64,000 bases of DNA. Source: Methanomassiliicoccaceae archaeon UBA421. GTDB taxonomy: Archaea > Thermoplasmatota > Thermoplasmata > Methanomassiliicoccales > Methanomethylophilaceae. The number at the start of each line of letters is the position of its first letter. The first letter of the stretch is position 1. The DNA lies in the NCBI GenBank assembly GCA_002498365.1, contig DAHB01000004.1:213287-277286 (forward strand). The letters are read 5' to 3'. The position numbers and the translations under genes were made by a program. Under the pieces are notes generated by a model. It made no database searches. It was not told where the DNA came from and saw only the letters and a program-made list of their open reading frames with translations. Shown here one piece after another: positions 40,974-50,382 of this stretch.

Positions 40974-42369
40974 CCTTCGTTCTTTCGAGTATGCGGCCGG
41001 GCGGGCGGCCGAGGCCATCGCGTCTGCGAAGAGCGCTCTCGTGATATCGCACATAGACGCCGACGGGATCGCCGCCGGTTCGATAGCCTCCCTCGCGCTG
41101 GGGCGTTTGGGAATCGGGCACAGCGTGATCTTTGAAAAGAAGATCACCGAAGAAGTTGTGAACAAAATAAACTCCAGCACCGAGGACATAGTCTGGGTAT
41201 GCGACCTGGGAAGCGGTTATCTTTCCGAGTTCAGAAAGGACGGCCTCGTAATCACGGATCATCATGTACCGGACACGAGGAGTAAGCGAAGACAGGCGAC
41301 CCTGGACGATTTTTCTGCCGTGTACCACGTGAATCCTCACTGCTTCGGAATGGACGGGTCGATAGAGATAAGCGGCTCAGGTTCGACGTACATGGTGGCT
41401 AAAAAACTGGACCCCCGAAACATCGACATGGCATATCTGGCACTTATCGGTGCGGTGGGAGATTTCCAGGACAGCAGGGAATCCGGCATGATCAGCCTTA
41501 ACCGCACAATAGTGGACGAAGCCGTGAGGGCCGGAGATATTGTTACGGAGAAGGATCTGAGGCTTTTCGGGAGGGAGACCAGGAATCTGGTGCAGTTCCT
41601 GCAGTACAGCAGCGACCCGGAGCTCCCAGGATTATCGAATTCGGGGCAGTCGTGCGTCAAGTTCTTCTCCCAACTGGGGATAGATCTGAACTTCGGGGGG
41701 AGGCCCAGGTCATGGAACGACCTAACGCCGCCCGAGAAAAAGAGGGCTACCGAAAAACTCCTGAAAATGCTCGGTAACCCGACCGACGCGAAGCATCTGT
41801 ACGGAGAAGTATATACTCTTCCGCGTTTCGAACCCGGCTCCGGGCTCAGGGACGCGAAGGAGTTCGCCACGATCCTGAACTCATGCGGAAGGTATGAAGA
41901 TGCGGAGACGGGCATGAGGATCTGTTGCGGCGACCGCACCGCGCTGGAAGATGCGGAACGCAACCGTACCGAGCACAGGCGGAACATCTCCGCCGCCATA
42001 AGCTACGTCAAGGATAACCATCTGATACGCGAAAGTCGGTTCGTCCAGTACTTCGACGCAGGGGACCAGATCAAGGAGACCGTGGTCGGCATCGTCGCAG
42101 GCATGATGCTCAACTCGGACGGGTGCAAAAAGTGGCTCCCGATAATCGCCTTCGCCGATGCGGAGGACGGAGTGAAGGTTTCGGCACGCGCCGACCGTGC
42201 GCTGGTGGACAGGGGGCTGAACCTCTCGGCCGTCATGAAGAAGGCGGCGGAGCTGGTAGGCGGTTTCGGAGGCGGTCACAGCGTGGCCGCCGGTGCCACA
42301 ATCCCGCCCGAGAAGAAGGAGGAATTCCTCGAGATAGTCGAGGACCTTGTTTCCTGCCAGGTCATTTGA
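40954..42369 (+). CDS. recJ: DHH-family single-strand nuclease (archaeal RecJ-like)
   Basis: A 471-residue protein with DHH motifs: SHIDADGIAAGS near 32, VCDLGSGY near 80, the name motif TDHHVPD near 100, and GAVGDFQDS near 169. The C-terminal DHHA1 domain ends with GGFGGGHSVAAGATIPP. Archaeal relatives degrade single-stranded DNA or RNA and bind the GINS/CMG replicative complex. It overlaps the RNase H-like gene, so the two enzymes are made together. It converges on argF with an 8-base overlap. Confidence 0.9.
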   Translation: MPVTSGDLRSFEYAAGRAAEAIASAKSALVISHIDADGIAAGSIASLALGRLGIGHSVIFEKKITEEVVNKINSSTEDIVWVCDLGSGYLSEFRKDGLVITDHHVPDTRSKRRQATLDDFSAVYHVNPHCFGMDGSIEISGSGSTYMVAKKLDPRNIDMAYLALIGAVGDFQDSRESGMISLNRTIVDEAVRAGDIVTEKDLRLFGRETRNLVQFLQYSSDPELPGLSNSGQSCVKFFSQLGIDLNFGGRPRSWNDLTPPEKKRATEKLLKMLGNPTDAKHLYGEVYTLPRFEPGSGLRDAKEFATILNSCGRYEDAETGMRICCGDRTALEDAERNRTEHRRNISAAISYVKDNHLIRESRFVQYFDAGDQIKETVVGIVAGMMLNSDGCKKWLPIIAFADAEDGVKVSARADRALVDRGLNLSAVMKKAAELVGGFGGGHSVAAGATIPPEKKEEFLEIVEDLVSCQVI

Positions 42370-43276
42370 GCAGCATGTAGAGCACCGCCTTCTGAGCGTG
42401 CAGCCTGTTCTCGGCCTGGTCGAATATGACGCTGTGTTCGCCGTCTATCACTTCGGAGGCTATCTCCTGTCCCCTGTGAGCGGGCAGGCAGTGCATCACG
42501 ATGCAGTCGGGCTTGGCGATATCCAGGAGCTCTCTGTTTATCTGGTACATCTTGAATATCCTGAACGCCTCCTCCACAGGCGTCTCGTCACCCATGGATA
42601 TCCATGTGTCCGTGTAGAGGATGTCGGCGTCCACGCACGCCTCTTTCGGGTCGTGGGACGCGATAATCTTGCTTCCGTTCTCGTCCGCTATGCGTGAGGC
42701 CTTCAACATTATCTCGGCGTTGGGCATCCTGACGGCGGGGCAGCATGCTACCATGTCCAGTCCGAGTATCGCCGAGGCGTAGAGCAGGGAGTTGCACACA
42801 TTGTTTCCGTCTCCGAGGTAGACGAGCTTCTTTCCGCGGAATCCGCCTTTCCTCTCTTTGATCGTGACCATGTCCGCAAGGGCCTGGCACGGGTGCTCGA
42901 GGTTGTCCAGCCCGCTTATGACGGGCACGGAAGCGAACTCGCCGAACTTGTCCATGGTCTTGTAGTCCTTTGCACGGTACATTATCCCGTGGACGAATCT
43001 GCTCATGACCTTTGCCGTATCTTCGACCGTCTCTCCGTGGTCCATCTGCATCTTGGATTCGTCGATGTAAAGCGCGTGCCCTCCGAGCTCCGTGATAGCC
43101 ACATCAAAAGATATTCGCGTCCGGGTACTGGGTTTTTCGAATATCATTGCGAGGGTCTTTCCTGTCAGCGGGTCCCCGTGGTTTCCGCGCTCCTGCTTCA
43201 TCTGTATCGCCAGATCGACAAGCTCGGGCCATTTGTCCTGCATGTCCACTACTGAAATTAGATCCCTCTTGGCCAT
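42362..43276 (-). CDS. argF: Ornithine carbamoyltransferase
   Basis: A 304-residue enzyme that joins carbamoyl phosphate to ornithine in arginine synthesis. The carbamoyl phosphate motif FEKPSTRTR is near 54, HPCQALADM near 133, and the ornithine motif HCLPAHRG near 265. The start MAKRDLISVVDM at 43276 gives the normal family length; 26 more residues are open upstream but are not conserved. It is the only arginine gene in the window. Confidence 0.96.
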   Translation of the reverse strand: MAKRDLISVVDMQDKWPELVDLAIQMKQERGNHGDPLTGKTLAMIFEKPSTRTRISFDVAITELGGHALYIDESKMQMDHGETVEDTAKVMSRFVHGIMYRAKDYKTMDKFGEFASVPVISGLDNLEHPCQALADMVTIKERKGGFRGKKLVYLGDGNNVCNSLLYASAILGLDMVACCPAVRMPNAEIMLKASRIADENGSKIIASHDPKEACVDADILYTDTWISMGDETPVEEAFRIFKMYQINRELLDIAKPDCIVMHCLPAHRGQEIASEVIDGEHSVIFDQAENRLHAQKAVLYMLLK

Positions 43277-43395
43277 GGGCTCAGATGATTTTGTTCCTAT
43301 AATAAGGGTGGTGCCTGAAGCTGCGATCGGTGAATGACCGACGTCCCCAAGCAAGAATCTTTATGTACATTCAATCTATCAAGCGCTCAGTACAT

Positions 43396-43470
43396 GGCCG
43401 GGATAGGGTAGCTTGGTTATCCTGGGGGACTGTGGATCCCCCGACTCGGGTTCAAATCTCGGTCCCGGCC
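43396..43470 (+). tRNA. tRNA-His (anticodon GTG), G-1 encoded
   Basis: Acceptor stem GCCGGGA/TCCCGGC, D-stem GGG/CCT, anticodon stem GGGGA/TCCCC around CTGTGGA (anticodon GTG) and T-arm TCGGG-TTCAAAT-CTCGG. The extra G at 43396 faces discriminator C73, which is the hallmark of histidine tRNA, so no guanylyltransferase is needed. CCA is not encoded. TATA-like TCTTTATG lies about 40 bases upstream, and a T-tract follows. Confidence 0.95.
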
Positions 43471-43493
43471 CCTACTTTTTAAGGAGTTAAACT

Positions 43494-44945
43494 ATGGCAT
43501 GGAACGGCACCCTCGAAAAGATCGACGATTACAGGTGGCGCATACCCAAGGGCGAAGTCGCCTGCATGCGCACGGATGCCGTGATATATGCCAGCAGCGA
43601 AATGATCCCTCAGATACGTTCCGACAACGCTCCGGCACAGGCCGCCAACGTCGCATGCCTCCCCGGCATAGTCGGTAATTCCCTGGCAATGCCCGACATA
43701 CACTGGGGATATGGCTTCCCCATCGGAGGCGTCGCCGCAGTGGACGCGGACGAGGGGAGCATATCTCCCGGAGGCATAGGTTTCGACATAAACTGCGGAG
43801 TGCGTCTTATAAAGACCGACCTCACGGTAGAGGACATAGGCGGGAACAGGAAACGCCTTATGGAGGAGCTCTACGCGAACGTCCCCTCCGGCCTGGGTTC
43901 CAAAGGCCTCACCAGACTCGGCAGCAGAGAATTGGACGAGGTCCTCCTCTGCGGTTCGGAATGGGCGGTCGAGAACGGCTACGGATGGGAGAGCGACCTG
44001 GAGACAACGGAAGAGGGAGGATGCATGAAGGATGCCGACCCTTCGCTGGTCAGCGACAGGGCCAGGAAGAGGGGGCTTCCCCAGCTGGGCTCCCTCGGGT
44101 CCGGCAACCACTTCCTCGAACTGGACGTTGTCGACGAGATCTTCGACGAGAAGGCCGCCAAGGCCTTCGGACTCGAGAAGGGGGCCGTCACGATAACGGT
44201 GCATTGCGGGTCCAGAGGGTGCGGTCACCAGATCGCCACGGATTATCTGCAGGAGATGGAACGCTACATCTCGGATAACAAGATCGGCCTTCCCGACAGG
44301 CAGCTTGCGTGCGCCCCTCTGAAATCGAAGGCAGGCGACGATTACTACAAGGCCATGTGCTGCGGCGCCAACTACGCCTGGGCCAACCGGCAGATGATAA
44401 TGCATTGGGTCAGAGAGTCTTTCGAAAAGGTGATGGACCGGTCTGCGGAGGATATGGGGATGGGGCTCGTCTACGACGTGGCCCACAACATCGCGAAAAA
44501 AGAGACCCATGCCGTGGAGGGGAGCAACAGGGAAGTGGTCGTCCACAGGAAGGGCGCCACCAGAGCTTTCGCGGCAGGACGGAAAGAGATCACCCAGAAG
44601 TACAGGGACGTGGGCCAGCCCGTGATAATACCCGGAGATATGAGCTCCGGTACGTACGTACTTCTCGGACAGAAGGGCGCAATGGAGCAGACTTTCGGTT
44701 CGACATGCCACGGCGCCGGAAGGAAGATGTCGAGGAAGTCCGCATCCCATGGCAACACGGCCGCGAACATAAAGAGGGACCTGGCCGACATGGACATCGT
44801 GCTTCTCAGCGGGTCCGACGAGGGCCTCACCGAAGAGGCTCCGGAAGCCTACAAGGATATAGACATGGTAATACAGGTCGTGTGCGGAGCGGGGATCTCC
44901 TCCAAGGTGGCCAAGCTGTCGCCCATCGGCGTAGTAAAAGGATGA
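43494..44945 (+). CDS. rtcB: RNA-splicing ligase RtcB
   Basis: A 483-residue tRNA ligase that joins 2',3'-cyclic phosphate and 5'-OH ends after intron removal, using GTP and manganese. Metal and guanylation motifs are AMPDIHWGYGFPIGGVAA near 65, GGIGFDINCGVR near 92, GSLGSGNHFLEL near 201, HCGSRGCGHQ near 239, and SSGTYVLLGQKGAMEQTFGS with STCHGAGR following. There is no intein. It lies just downstream of tRNA-His. Confidence 0.97.
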   Translation: MAWNGTLEKIDDYRWRIPKGEVACMRTDAVIYASSEMIPQIRSDNAPAQAANVACLPGIVGNSLAMPDIHWGYGFPIGGVAAVDADEGSISPGGIGFDINCGVRLIKTDLTVEDIGGNRKRLMEELYANVPSGLGSKGLTRLGSRELDEVLLCGSEWAVENGYGWESDLETTEEGGCMKDADPSLVSDRARKRGLPQLGSLGSGNHFLELDVVDEIFDEKAAKAFGLEKGAVTITVHCGSRGCGHQIATDYLQEMERYISDNKIGLPDRQLACAPLKSKAGDDYYKAMCCGANYAWANRQMIMHWVRESFEKVMDRSAEDMGMGLVYDVAHNIAKKETHAVEGSNREVVVHRKGATRAFAAGRKEITQKYRDVGQPVIIPGDMSSGTYVLLGQKGAMEQTFGSTCHGAGRKMSRKSASHGNTAANIKRDLADMDIVLLSGSDEGLTEEAPEAYKDIDMVIQVVCGAGISSKVAKLSPIGVVKG

Positions 44946-44954
44946 ACTTCCCGA

Positions 44955-45572
44955 TCACGGGCCAATCTGCCCTTCGATGACCGTGTATGCTCCGATCGCA
45001 ATGAAAAGCACCGGGACGAGCCAGCGCTCGGCCCTGTCCAGTATGCTCTTCACGGAAGGGACGTTGCTGATATGCTTTCCCGCCAGAGCGATGCCGAAAA
45101 TGCATACTATCGCAACGATGATCATTATCATAGCCTCGCCCAGTTCCATGCCTGTAAGGAGCGGTATATAAACCCCGAAATCATCGAAGCTTAGAATCAG
45201 CGCAAGAACGGCGAACTGCGTGGCCGGTCCGAATCCTTTGGTGTGGGCGGCGACCGTGCCGGCGACTTCGAGCTCCTCTTTCGCGCCCTTCGGGCGGACA
45301 AGCGCATATATCCCCATTGCCAGGGGTATCAGGCCTATCCATGACAGCATCCGGTCGTTGGGAATATGCACCAGTCCCAACGCCACCGTTGCGGATATCA
45401 TCACCGCCAGGATGCTTCCTGCAATGTAGCCCGTCCCGATCGCACGCCTCCTCTCGCTACCGGCTTTTCCCGCGGGCGCCGTGCCGTAGAACATGGCCAA
45501 CAATACTACCTCATCAAGGCTGGTCGCCACTACGGTCAACAGTGCCAGGATCAAAGTTCCGATAATATCCAT
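44955..45572 (-). CDS. CadD-family cadmium resistance/permease-like membrane protein
   Basis: A 205-residue integral membrane protein with about six helices, matching the Cad/CadD transporter family: TVVATSLDEVVLLAMFYG at the N-terminus, IGTGYIAGSILAVMISATVA, LIPLAMGIYALV, and a second conserved acidic segment in LILSFDDFGVYIPLL. The family exports cadmium or other cations or amines. It converges on rtcB. Confidence 0.82.
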   Translation of the reverse strand: MDIIGTLILALLTVVATSLDEVVLLAMFYGTAPAGKAGSERRRAIGTGYIAGSILAVMISATVALGLVHIPNDRMLSWIGLIPLAMGIYALVRPKGAKEELEVAGTVAAHTKGFGPATQFAVLALILSFDDFGVYIPLLTGMELGEAMIMIIVAIVCIFGIALAGKHISNVPSVKSILDRAERWLVPVLFIAIGAYTVIEGQIGP

Positions 45573-45819
45573 GTCGGTTAGGTCCCCGGGTGATTTTGAT
45601 TTGATTTTTCACATATTATGCCGGTGATGATCCGACCCCTCAGGTTCCGTTAGAACGCGGGACGTTTGCATGCTATTTTTGCGGCCCGGATTTTGTGCCG
45701 GAGGCCCGTATCTTCCGATACAGGCCGACCTCACGGACGAAGGAGCATTCCAGTAAAGCAAGAACTGCTCTTTTCTTATCGGTACCCGGTGCCCATTACT
45801 GCAGATTGTGAATATGACG

Positions 45820-47124
45820 TCACATCCCCAGTATCTTTTTTGCCGCATGCCCGACCGCATCGCGCTTGTCCTTGGGAGAGGACACGAGGACCGCCCATCT
45901 GAAGGTATCGCGTGACTGCAGGGCCTTTGCGATCGTCGACAGCTTTGTTATGCTGCGCACCCTGTTACCATCCAGTATCGAAACGTCCGTCTTCCCGATA
46001 CTGATCTTCGAAAGGAGGGCCGACTCGGAAGGTATGTCCACGGCCACATCCGAGATGTCCGTTCCTGCCAAGTCCGCTATCTCCTGTTCCAGCATCTTGC
46101 GGTCTTCATAAGACGCATATTGTGCCAGATCGCGGGATTGGTCCGGGGAGAGGTCTGCCACGTATCCTACCATTGCCTTTTTGTAAAGCCTGCGGTTCAT
46201 AAGATTCCTTACGATGCTCCTTGCGCTGCCCCCGTGGACCTCAAGAGACGATATCAGGTCGGAGTCCGTCATCAGATACATGTCCCGGAGGTCCAGGTCC
46301 GAAGCTTCGACGGCCTTGTTGAGCATCGCACCCGCGATGCGCACCGTCTCGTGATAATAGACGGAGGTATACATCAGTGACCTGGAGACCATAAGCCCCT
46401 CTGCGGCAGTGACTCCTCCCCTGTTCAGGACGATGCGGTCGTTGAAGACGCGCATCATGGAAATTATGCGATCGGTATCCACGGCGCCGTGGGTGACCCC
46501 GGTGTAATGGGCATCCCTGACCAGATAGTCCATCTGGTCCGAGTCGACCGGGCCGTGGATTATCTGATGCAGATAATCTCCCGAAGTAAAATAGGACTGG
46601 CCGTTCTCCTGGGAGAAGGCTTCTAGACACATGGCGGGAGATTCCGGGTACGCTATCAGGTCGCAGACCTTCCGCGGGGATATCCCGGCTGCCCCCAGCA
46701 TCTCCGCTATGGGCACTTCCGCGCCGAACAGTTCCTCGTCTTTTTCGCTGTATGTTCTGAGCCTTCCTTCGATCAGCATCCTGGCCGCTTGCATGTGGTC
46801 AAGACCGAAGCGCATCTCCCCTATCTCGCTCAGAGTGTGCGAATAGGGCATGTGGCATATGTCATGGAGCATTCCTGCCGCCCTCACAGCATCGGACTCT
46901 TCTTTCGAAAGTTCCAGAGAGGACGCCATACGGCCCGATAGGTGGTACACTCCCAAAGAATGCTCGAATCTTGTGTGGTTCGCGCCCGGAAAAACCAGGC
47001 TGCCCATGCCCAGCTGTTTTATCGATCGCAGCCTCTGCATCTCATGCCTGTCGGCCAGGCCCAGGAATACGCCGTCCAGCACAATGCTTCCGTGAAGAGG
47101 GTCTTGGACGGTCTTAAAATCCAT
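45820..47124 (-). CDS. HD-domain phosphohydrolase (YdhJ/dNTPase-like)
   Basis: A 434-residue HD protein. Early residues QDPLHGSIVLDGVFLGLADR and QRLRSIKQLGMGSLVFPGAN are typical, the metal ligands are in HTRFEHSLGVYHL and GMLHDICHMPYSHTLSE, and DSDQMDYLVRDAHYTG follows. Relatives hydrolyse deoxynucleoside triphosphates or other phosphates. ATG 47124 is preferred, 2 bases after the SepF stop; an upstream ATG overlaps sepF. It ends a PUA-SepF-HD operon. Confidence 0.88.
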   Translation of the reverse strand: MDFKTVQDPLHGSIVLDGVFLGLADRHEMQRLRSIKQLGMGSLVFPGANHTRFEHSLGVYHLSGRMASSLELSKEESDAVRAAGMLHDICHMPYSHTLSEIGEMRFGLDHMQAARMLIEGRLRTYSEKDEELFGAEVPIAEMLGAAGISPRKVCDLIAYPESPAMCLEAFSQENGQSYFTSGDYLHQIIHGPVDSDQMDYLVRDAHYTGVTHGAVDTDRIISMMRVFNDRIVLNRGGVTAAEGLMVSRSLMYTSVYYHETVRIAGAMLNKAVEASDLDLRDMYLMTDSDLISSLEVHGGSARSIVRNLMNRRLYKKAMVGYVADLSPDQSRDLAQYASYEDRKMLEQEIADLAGTDISDVAVDIPSESALLSKISIGKTDVSILDGNRVRSITKLSTIAKALQSRDTFRWAVLVSSPKDKRDAVGHAAKKILGM

Positions 47125-47126
47125 TA

Positions 47127-47498
47127 TCACATCCCCCTTCGGGTGATGCGGCATTTGTCGATGCCTATGCCGGGCGGCGTCAGGACCATCACCCGGTCGG
47201 AAATCTCCGATGAGAGCCCTCCCCTGTCGTCCGCCATAGCCCTTATGGCTTCGACAGCGTCTCTGCGGCGTTCCTCGCCGTCGGAGAACAGAGACATCTC
47301 GATTATCAGTATGTTGTCCTGGAACACCATGTCCGTCACGGCCTTCAGGTCCGTGAAATGCCTGAGCTCCACCGCCTTGACGCAGGTCCCCTGTTCATAT
47401 CCGGGTTCGCCGTAGCCTTCCAGATCCACGAACACTTTCTTCCTCTCGGTGTTTCTGCGCTTGTTCCCGAACAATTCGATCACTCGCCGGACTTCCAT
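47127..47498 (-). CDS. sepF: Cell division protein SepF
   Basis: A 123-residue archaeal SepF. The core is YGEPGYEQGTCVKAVELRHF, then TDMVFQDNILIIEMSLFSDG, ending VMVLTPPGIGID. SepF anchors FtsZ to the membrane in archaea that lack FtsA, usually through an N-terminal amphipathic helix (here VRRVIELFGNKRR). It overlaps the upstream PUA gene by 19 bases. No ftsZ is in the window. Confidence 0.9.
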   Translation of the reverse strand: MEVRRVIELFGNKRRNTERKKVFVDLEGYGEPGYEQGTCVKAVELRHFTDLKAVTDMVFQDNILIIEMSLFSDGEERRRDAVEAIRAMADDRGGLSSEISDRVMVLTPPGIGIDKCRITRRGM

Positions 47499-47971
47499 AG
47501 CTTGTCGCCGATATAATGTATGGTCCTGACGGCCTTTCCGGGCATCTTCGCCGACAGTTCCGACGCCGGGCGGAGGGCGACGCCCACTCCGAGGGGGGCG
47601 CCGTTTTTAACGTCGCGTATCCAGACCATGTCCCCTTCCCCGATCTCCGGGTCGGCATCGGTGATGCCGGGCCCCATGACGTCTGCGCCGTTGGAAATGA
47701 ACGGGACCGCGCCCATGTCCACCGTGACATAGCGCTTCGCGGGCTTGTATCTGAGTATCCCCCGTATGGTCAGGAACGGCTTCTCTTCGAATACGAGACC
47801 GATTATGTCCCCTCCCACGAATATCAGGCCGTAATCTGTGCTCTCGGCGGTGTCGACCGGATCGCTTTCGCCGAATACCGGTGCGCCCGCCGCCTCTTCG
47901 AGAACGGACGAAAGATTTTTCGCATCCTTCTCTCTCATCCTCTTCCTCTTCTTTATCCTTATATCAGACAT
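47480..47971 (-). CDS. PUA-domain RNA-binding protein
   Basis: A 163-residue protein with a basic N-terminus (MSDIRIKKRKRMREKDAKNL) and a C-terminal PUA domain (about 83-160): VTVDMGAVPFISNGADVMGP, then GDMVWIRDVKNGAPLGVGVA. This is the archaeal MCT-1/DUF1947-like group, related to TGT C-terminal domains and translation factors. It is first in the operon with sepF and the HD protein. Confidence 0.85.
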   Translation of the reverse strand: MSDIRIKKRKRMREKDAKNLSSVLEEAAGAPVFGESDPVDTAESTDYGLIFVGGDIIGLVFEEKPFLTIRGILRYKPAKRYVTVDMGAVPFISNGADVMGPGITDADPEIGEGDMVWIRDVKNGAPLGVGVALRPASELSAKMPGKAVRTIHYIGDKLWKSGE

Positions 47972-48055
47972 CTGACGCCCTAATCGGCGGTCAAGTTATC
48001 ATATTTTCCTATCGCAAAGGCCGTATGATTTAAAGCATCAACGCGATATACGAGC

Positions 48056-49111
48056 GTGAAGGCCTTCAGCGTCATTATGCACGCCGTCTATGCCCTGGCA
48101 ATCGCCGGACTCATACTTTTTGTAGCACTCGGATTCATACCGCAGAACACGGGCGAGATGCCTTTGGATATCAAGCTCGAAGCGGAAAGCACATACGAAG
48201 TATCGGAATCCAACGGGATATTGGAGTACAATTTCTCTGATGCCGTGGATAATCACGAGGGTCCCGCCGACGCGTACACGGAAGCCGGCGTGAAGATACC
48301 AGGTACCACGATCTATCCGGATGACGATGCCAGCGTGACCGCGGCTGTGACAGCTGTCAAGGCCTACGCCGTTTTGCATCCCGGCGTTACCACTGTGACC
48401 CTCAAAGACAACGACGGCACGGTTCTGACCCAGATGATGATAATGAAGGAAAGCAACGAGATCACCACTAACATGTACACCGAGATCTCGATAACCAACC
48501 GCCTCAGGTACGACCTGATGGACATAGCGATCGGAGTAGACCAGCTCAACGACACCGGTACTGTGAGCTACAGGGTGGCAGAGAGCGAACCCACCACGAT
48601 AAAGACCGGAGAGACCTGTTCCCTGCCCGTCGACATAAGCATCAACAGCCTTAACAGCGCGCTCATAATGCTCACCGGATCGGGCGACACCATGAGCATC
48701 TACATGGGATTTGACATTTCCGGAAATTACCTTTACGGGCTTGCGGGGGCCAGCGTATATGCGACCGCCGTGTTCGAGTCCACCACCGATGCCCCCGACG
48801 TGGACATCGCCGCCACTCAGATATCAATCACTTCGACCGAGCCGATAGAGCAGCTCCCGTCAGACCTTAACGTCACGGCGACCATTGGCGCCATAAATGT
48901 CACCATAGTGAACGGGCCCGGCGGATTCTCCGTAGAGATGGGCGACGGATCGGTGAACATCGTAGACGAGCTCCAGGACCAATATGACGAGGGAGATTAC
49001 ACCATCGAGATCGGCGTATCGCCCGACACCGAGGTGATCGAGCTTACGCAGGAGGAGTATGCGCAGATGCTCGACCTTATCAAGCAGGTGATGGAAGCGG
49101 GAGGTGTGTGA
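48056..49111 (+). CDS. Membrane-anchored extracytoplasmic protein, unknown function
   Basis: A 351-residue protein starting with GTG 48056. Residues 8-28 form a hydrophobic anchor; the rest is acidic, threonine- and serine-rich beta structure with few cysteines (EITTNMYTEISITNRLRYDL, then SLPVDISINSLNSALIML). It is likely an outer-face protein. I do not recognise a family. It is followed immediately by a four-helix membrane protein gene with which it may form a complex. The gene start is divergent from the PUA-sepF operon. Confidence 0.65.
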   Translation: MKAFSVIMHAVYALAIAGLILFVALGFIPQNTGEMPLDIKLEAESTYEVSESNGILEYNFSDAVDNHEGPADAYTEAGVKIPGTTIYPDDDASVTAAVTAVKAYAVLHPGVTTVTLKDNDGTVLTQMMIMKESNEITTNMYTEISITNRLRYDLMDIAIGVDQLNDTGTVSYRVAESEPTTIKTGETCSLPVDISINSLNSALIMLTGSGDTMSIYMGFDISGNYLYGLAGASVYATAVFESTTDAPDVDIAATQISITSTEPIEQLPSDLNVTATIGAINVTIVNGPGGFSVEMGDGSVNIVDELQDQYDEGDYTIEIGVSPDTEVIELTQEEYAQMLDLIKQVMEAGGV

Positions 49112-49113
49112 CC

Positions 49114-49647
49114 ATGACCGAAGATACGACGCTCAAGCAGGACATGAGGCACGGCTCCTGGGGGAAGGGGATACTGGCCGGCGTGCTGAGCTTCCTTTCC
49201 ATCGTCGTGGTTCCGCTGGCGATAATCTGGTTCCTGCAAGGCCTGGTTGCATCGATGGGCGCGGGCGACGAGATGGAGGGGATATTCAACACCGTGACGG
49301 AGACGGTCTGGAGGTTCATGATCTACGGCATTCCCGTGATCGTGCTGGCATTCCTGACGTCTTTCTACGTCAAGGGCAACAAGGCGAAGGTCCTTTTCAC
49401 GGTCATAGCTTTGTCATACTCGATCGTTTGGCTCTTCCTGGTGTTCCCGGGAGGCGCCTTTCCCGTATCGCTCGACACTTCCGAGTTGTTCTCGGATAGC
49501 GAATTCGGTCTTGAAAGTATAGATCTCACCCTAAACTTTTTGGGGATAATGCTAATATTGGTGATAATCATGTTGCTGAGAATGGTACTTTCTTATGCGG
49601 TCTACAAGAGCAACCGCGAAAAGTATCTTGAAAAGCTCAGCGAATAA
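49114..49647 (+). CDS. Four-helix membrane protein, unknown function
   Basis: A 177-residue protein with about four transmembrane helices (near 18-40, 63-85, 93-115 and 138-162). ATG 49114 is preferred, with GGAGGTG 8 bases before it; GTG 49108 is an alternative. Its end KSNREKYLEKLSE is a charged cytoplasmic tail. It follows the anchored extracytoplasmic gene directly and precedes a cysteine-bearing soluble protein by 12 bases. No family is recognised. Confidence 0.65.
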   Translation: MTEDTTLKQDMRHGSWGKGILAGVLSFLSIVVVPLAIIWFLQGLVASMGAGDEMEGIFNTVTETVWRFMIYGIPVIVLAFLTSFYVKGNKAKVLFTVIALSYSIVWLFLVFPGGAFPVSLDTSELFSDSEFGLESIDLTLNFLGIMLILVIIMLLRMVLSYAVYKSNREKYLEKLSE

Positions 49648-49659
49648 GGTGGATCCGAG

Positions 49660-50382
49660 ATGGGAATCAATATTGCGATCAGGGAGACGGAGTGCCAAAG
49701 CGCCCTCTGCAGGGAAATGAAGCTGAAGACGGTAAGGGTGCTCGTGGGGAACCCCGAGGAGTTCGGGGAGGCCGCGGAAATATATCGAACAGTCTCGAAG
49801 CAGTGCGCCGTAGACGCAGTTGGCGACTGGACAGCGTTCCTCAAGAGGAACAAGCTCAGCAAGGACACGGACATCGTACATATCGACCTCCTTACCGACG
49901 GCGGAGACCTGACCGCCCTGGAACCCCTCTCGGAGAGACGCTTCTCCGGATGGGTGGACTTCGAGGGGCTCGGCGAGGATTCCCGGAAAGAAGCTTTGAA
50001 GAATTCCCTGCCCGAGAATCGGACCACGGAATGGGAGTTGATCTCTTTCGATGAGATGAGAGATACATGTGCCAGGTGTCCGGTCTCATGGGACAAGGGG
50101 AGAGGATGCATAGGTTCTTTCGGACCTGACGACAGCCTTCTGCCGGGCATTGCCGCCAAGCATGGATGCGCGATCACGGCTTCGGTGCCCGAGGGTGCGG
50201 CCTCCCACAGGATATACGCCCCCGAAGAGGCCGCCGAGCTGCTGAAAGAGGTCGAGACCCTAAGGAAGGCGCTGCCCGAAGAGGGAAAGATGATGGTCCG
50301 CAGGTACTCCGGCCCGGTCGACAGGATGGAGGCCGTAGCCAAGATCTGCGTCGAAGAAGGATGCGGACTTTACTTCTTCTGA
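49660..50382 (+). CDS. Hypothetical protein with C-x2-C-x9-C motif
   Basis: A 240-residue soluble protein. The most striking part is CARCPVSWDKGRGC at 137-150 followed by IGSFGPDDSLLPGI; its three cysteines could hold a metal or Fe-S centre with C11, C17 or C235. The N-terminal region (MGINIAIRETECQSALCREM) also has two cysteines. I do not know the family. It is third in a row of probably co-transcribed genes after two membrane proteins and overlaps the convergent flavoprotein gene by 13 bases. Confidence 0.6.
   Translation: MGINIAIRETECQSALCREMKLKTVRVLVGNPEEFGEAAEIYRTVSKQCAVDAVGDWTAFLKRNKLSKDTDIVHIDLLTDGGDLTALEPLSERRFSGWVDFEGLGEDSRKEALKNSLPENRTTEWELISFDEMRDTCARCPVSWDKGRGCIGSFGPDDSLLPGIAAKHGCAITASVPEGAASHRIYAPEEAAELLKEVETLRKALPEEGKMMVRRYSGPVDRMEAVAKICVEEGCGLYFF

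Noticed and set aside
43396..43470. A methionine or other tRNA reading of the RNA before rtcB
   Set aside because: The anticodon loop CTGTGGA gives GTG and the extra 5' G opposite C73 identifies histidine.
45573..45819. Short open frames between the CadD-like and HD genes
   Set aside because: No ribosome site, poor composition and no resemblance to any family; treated as intergenic.
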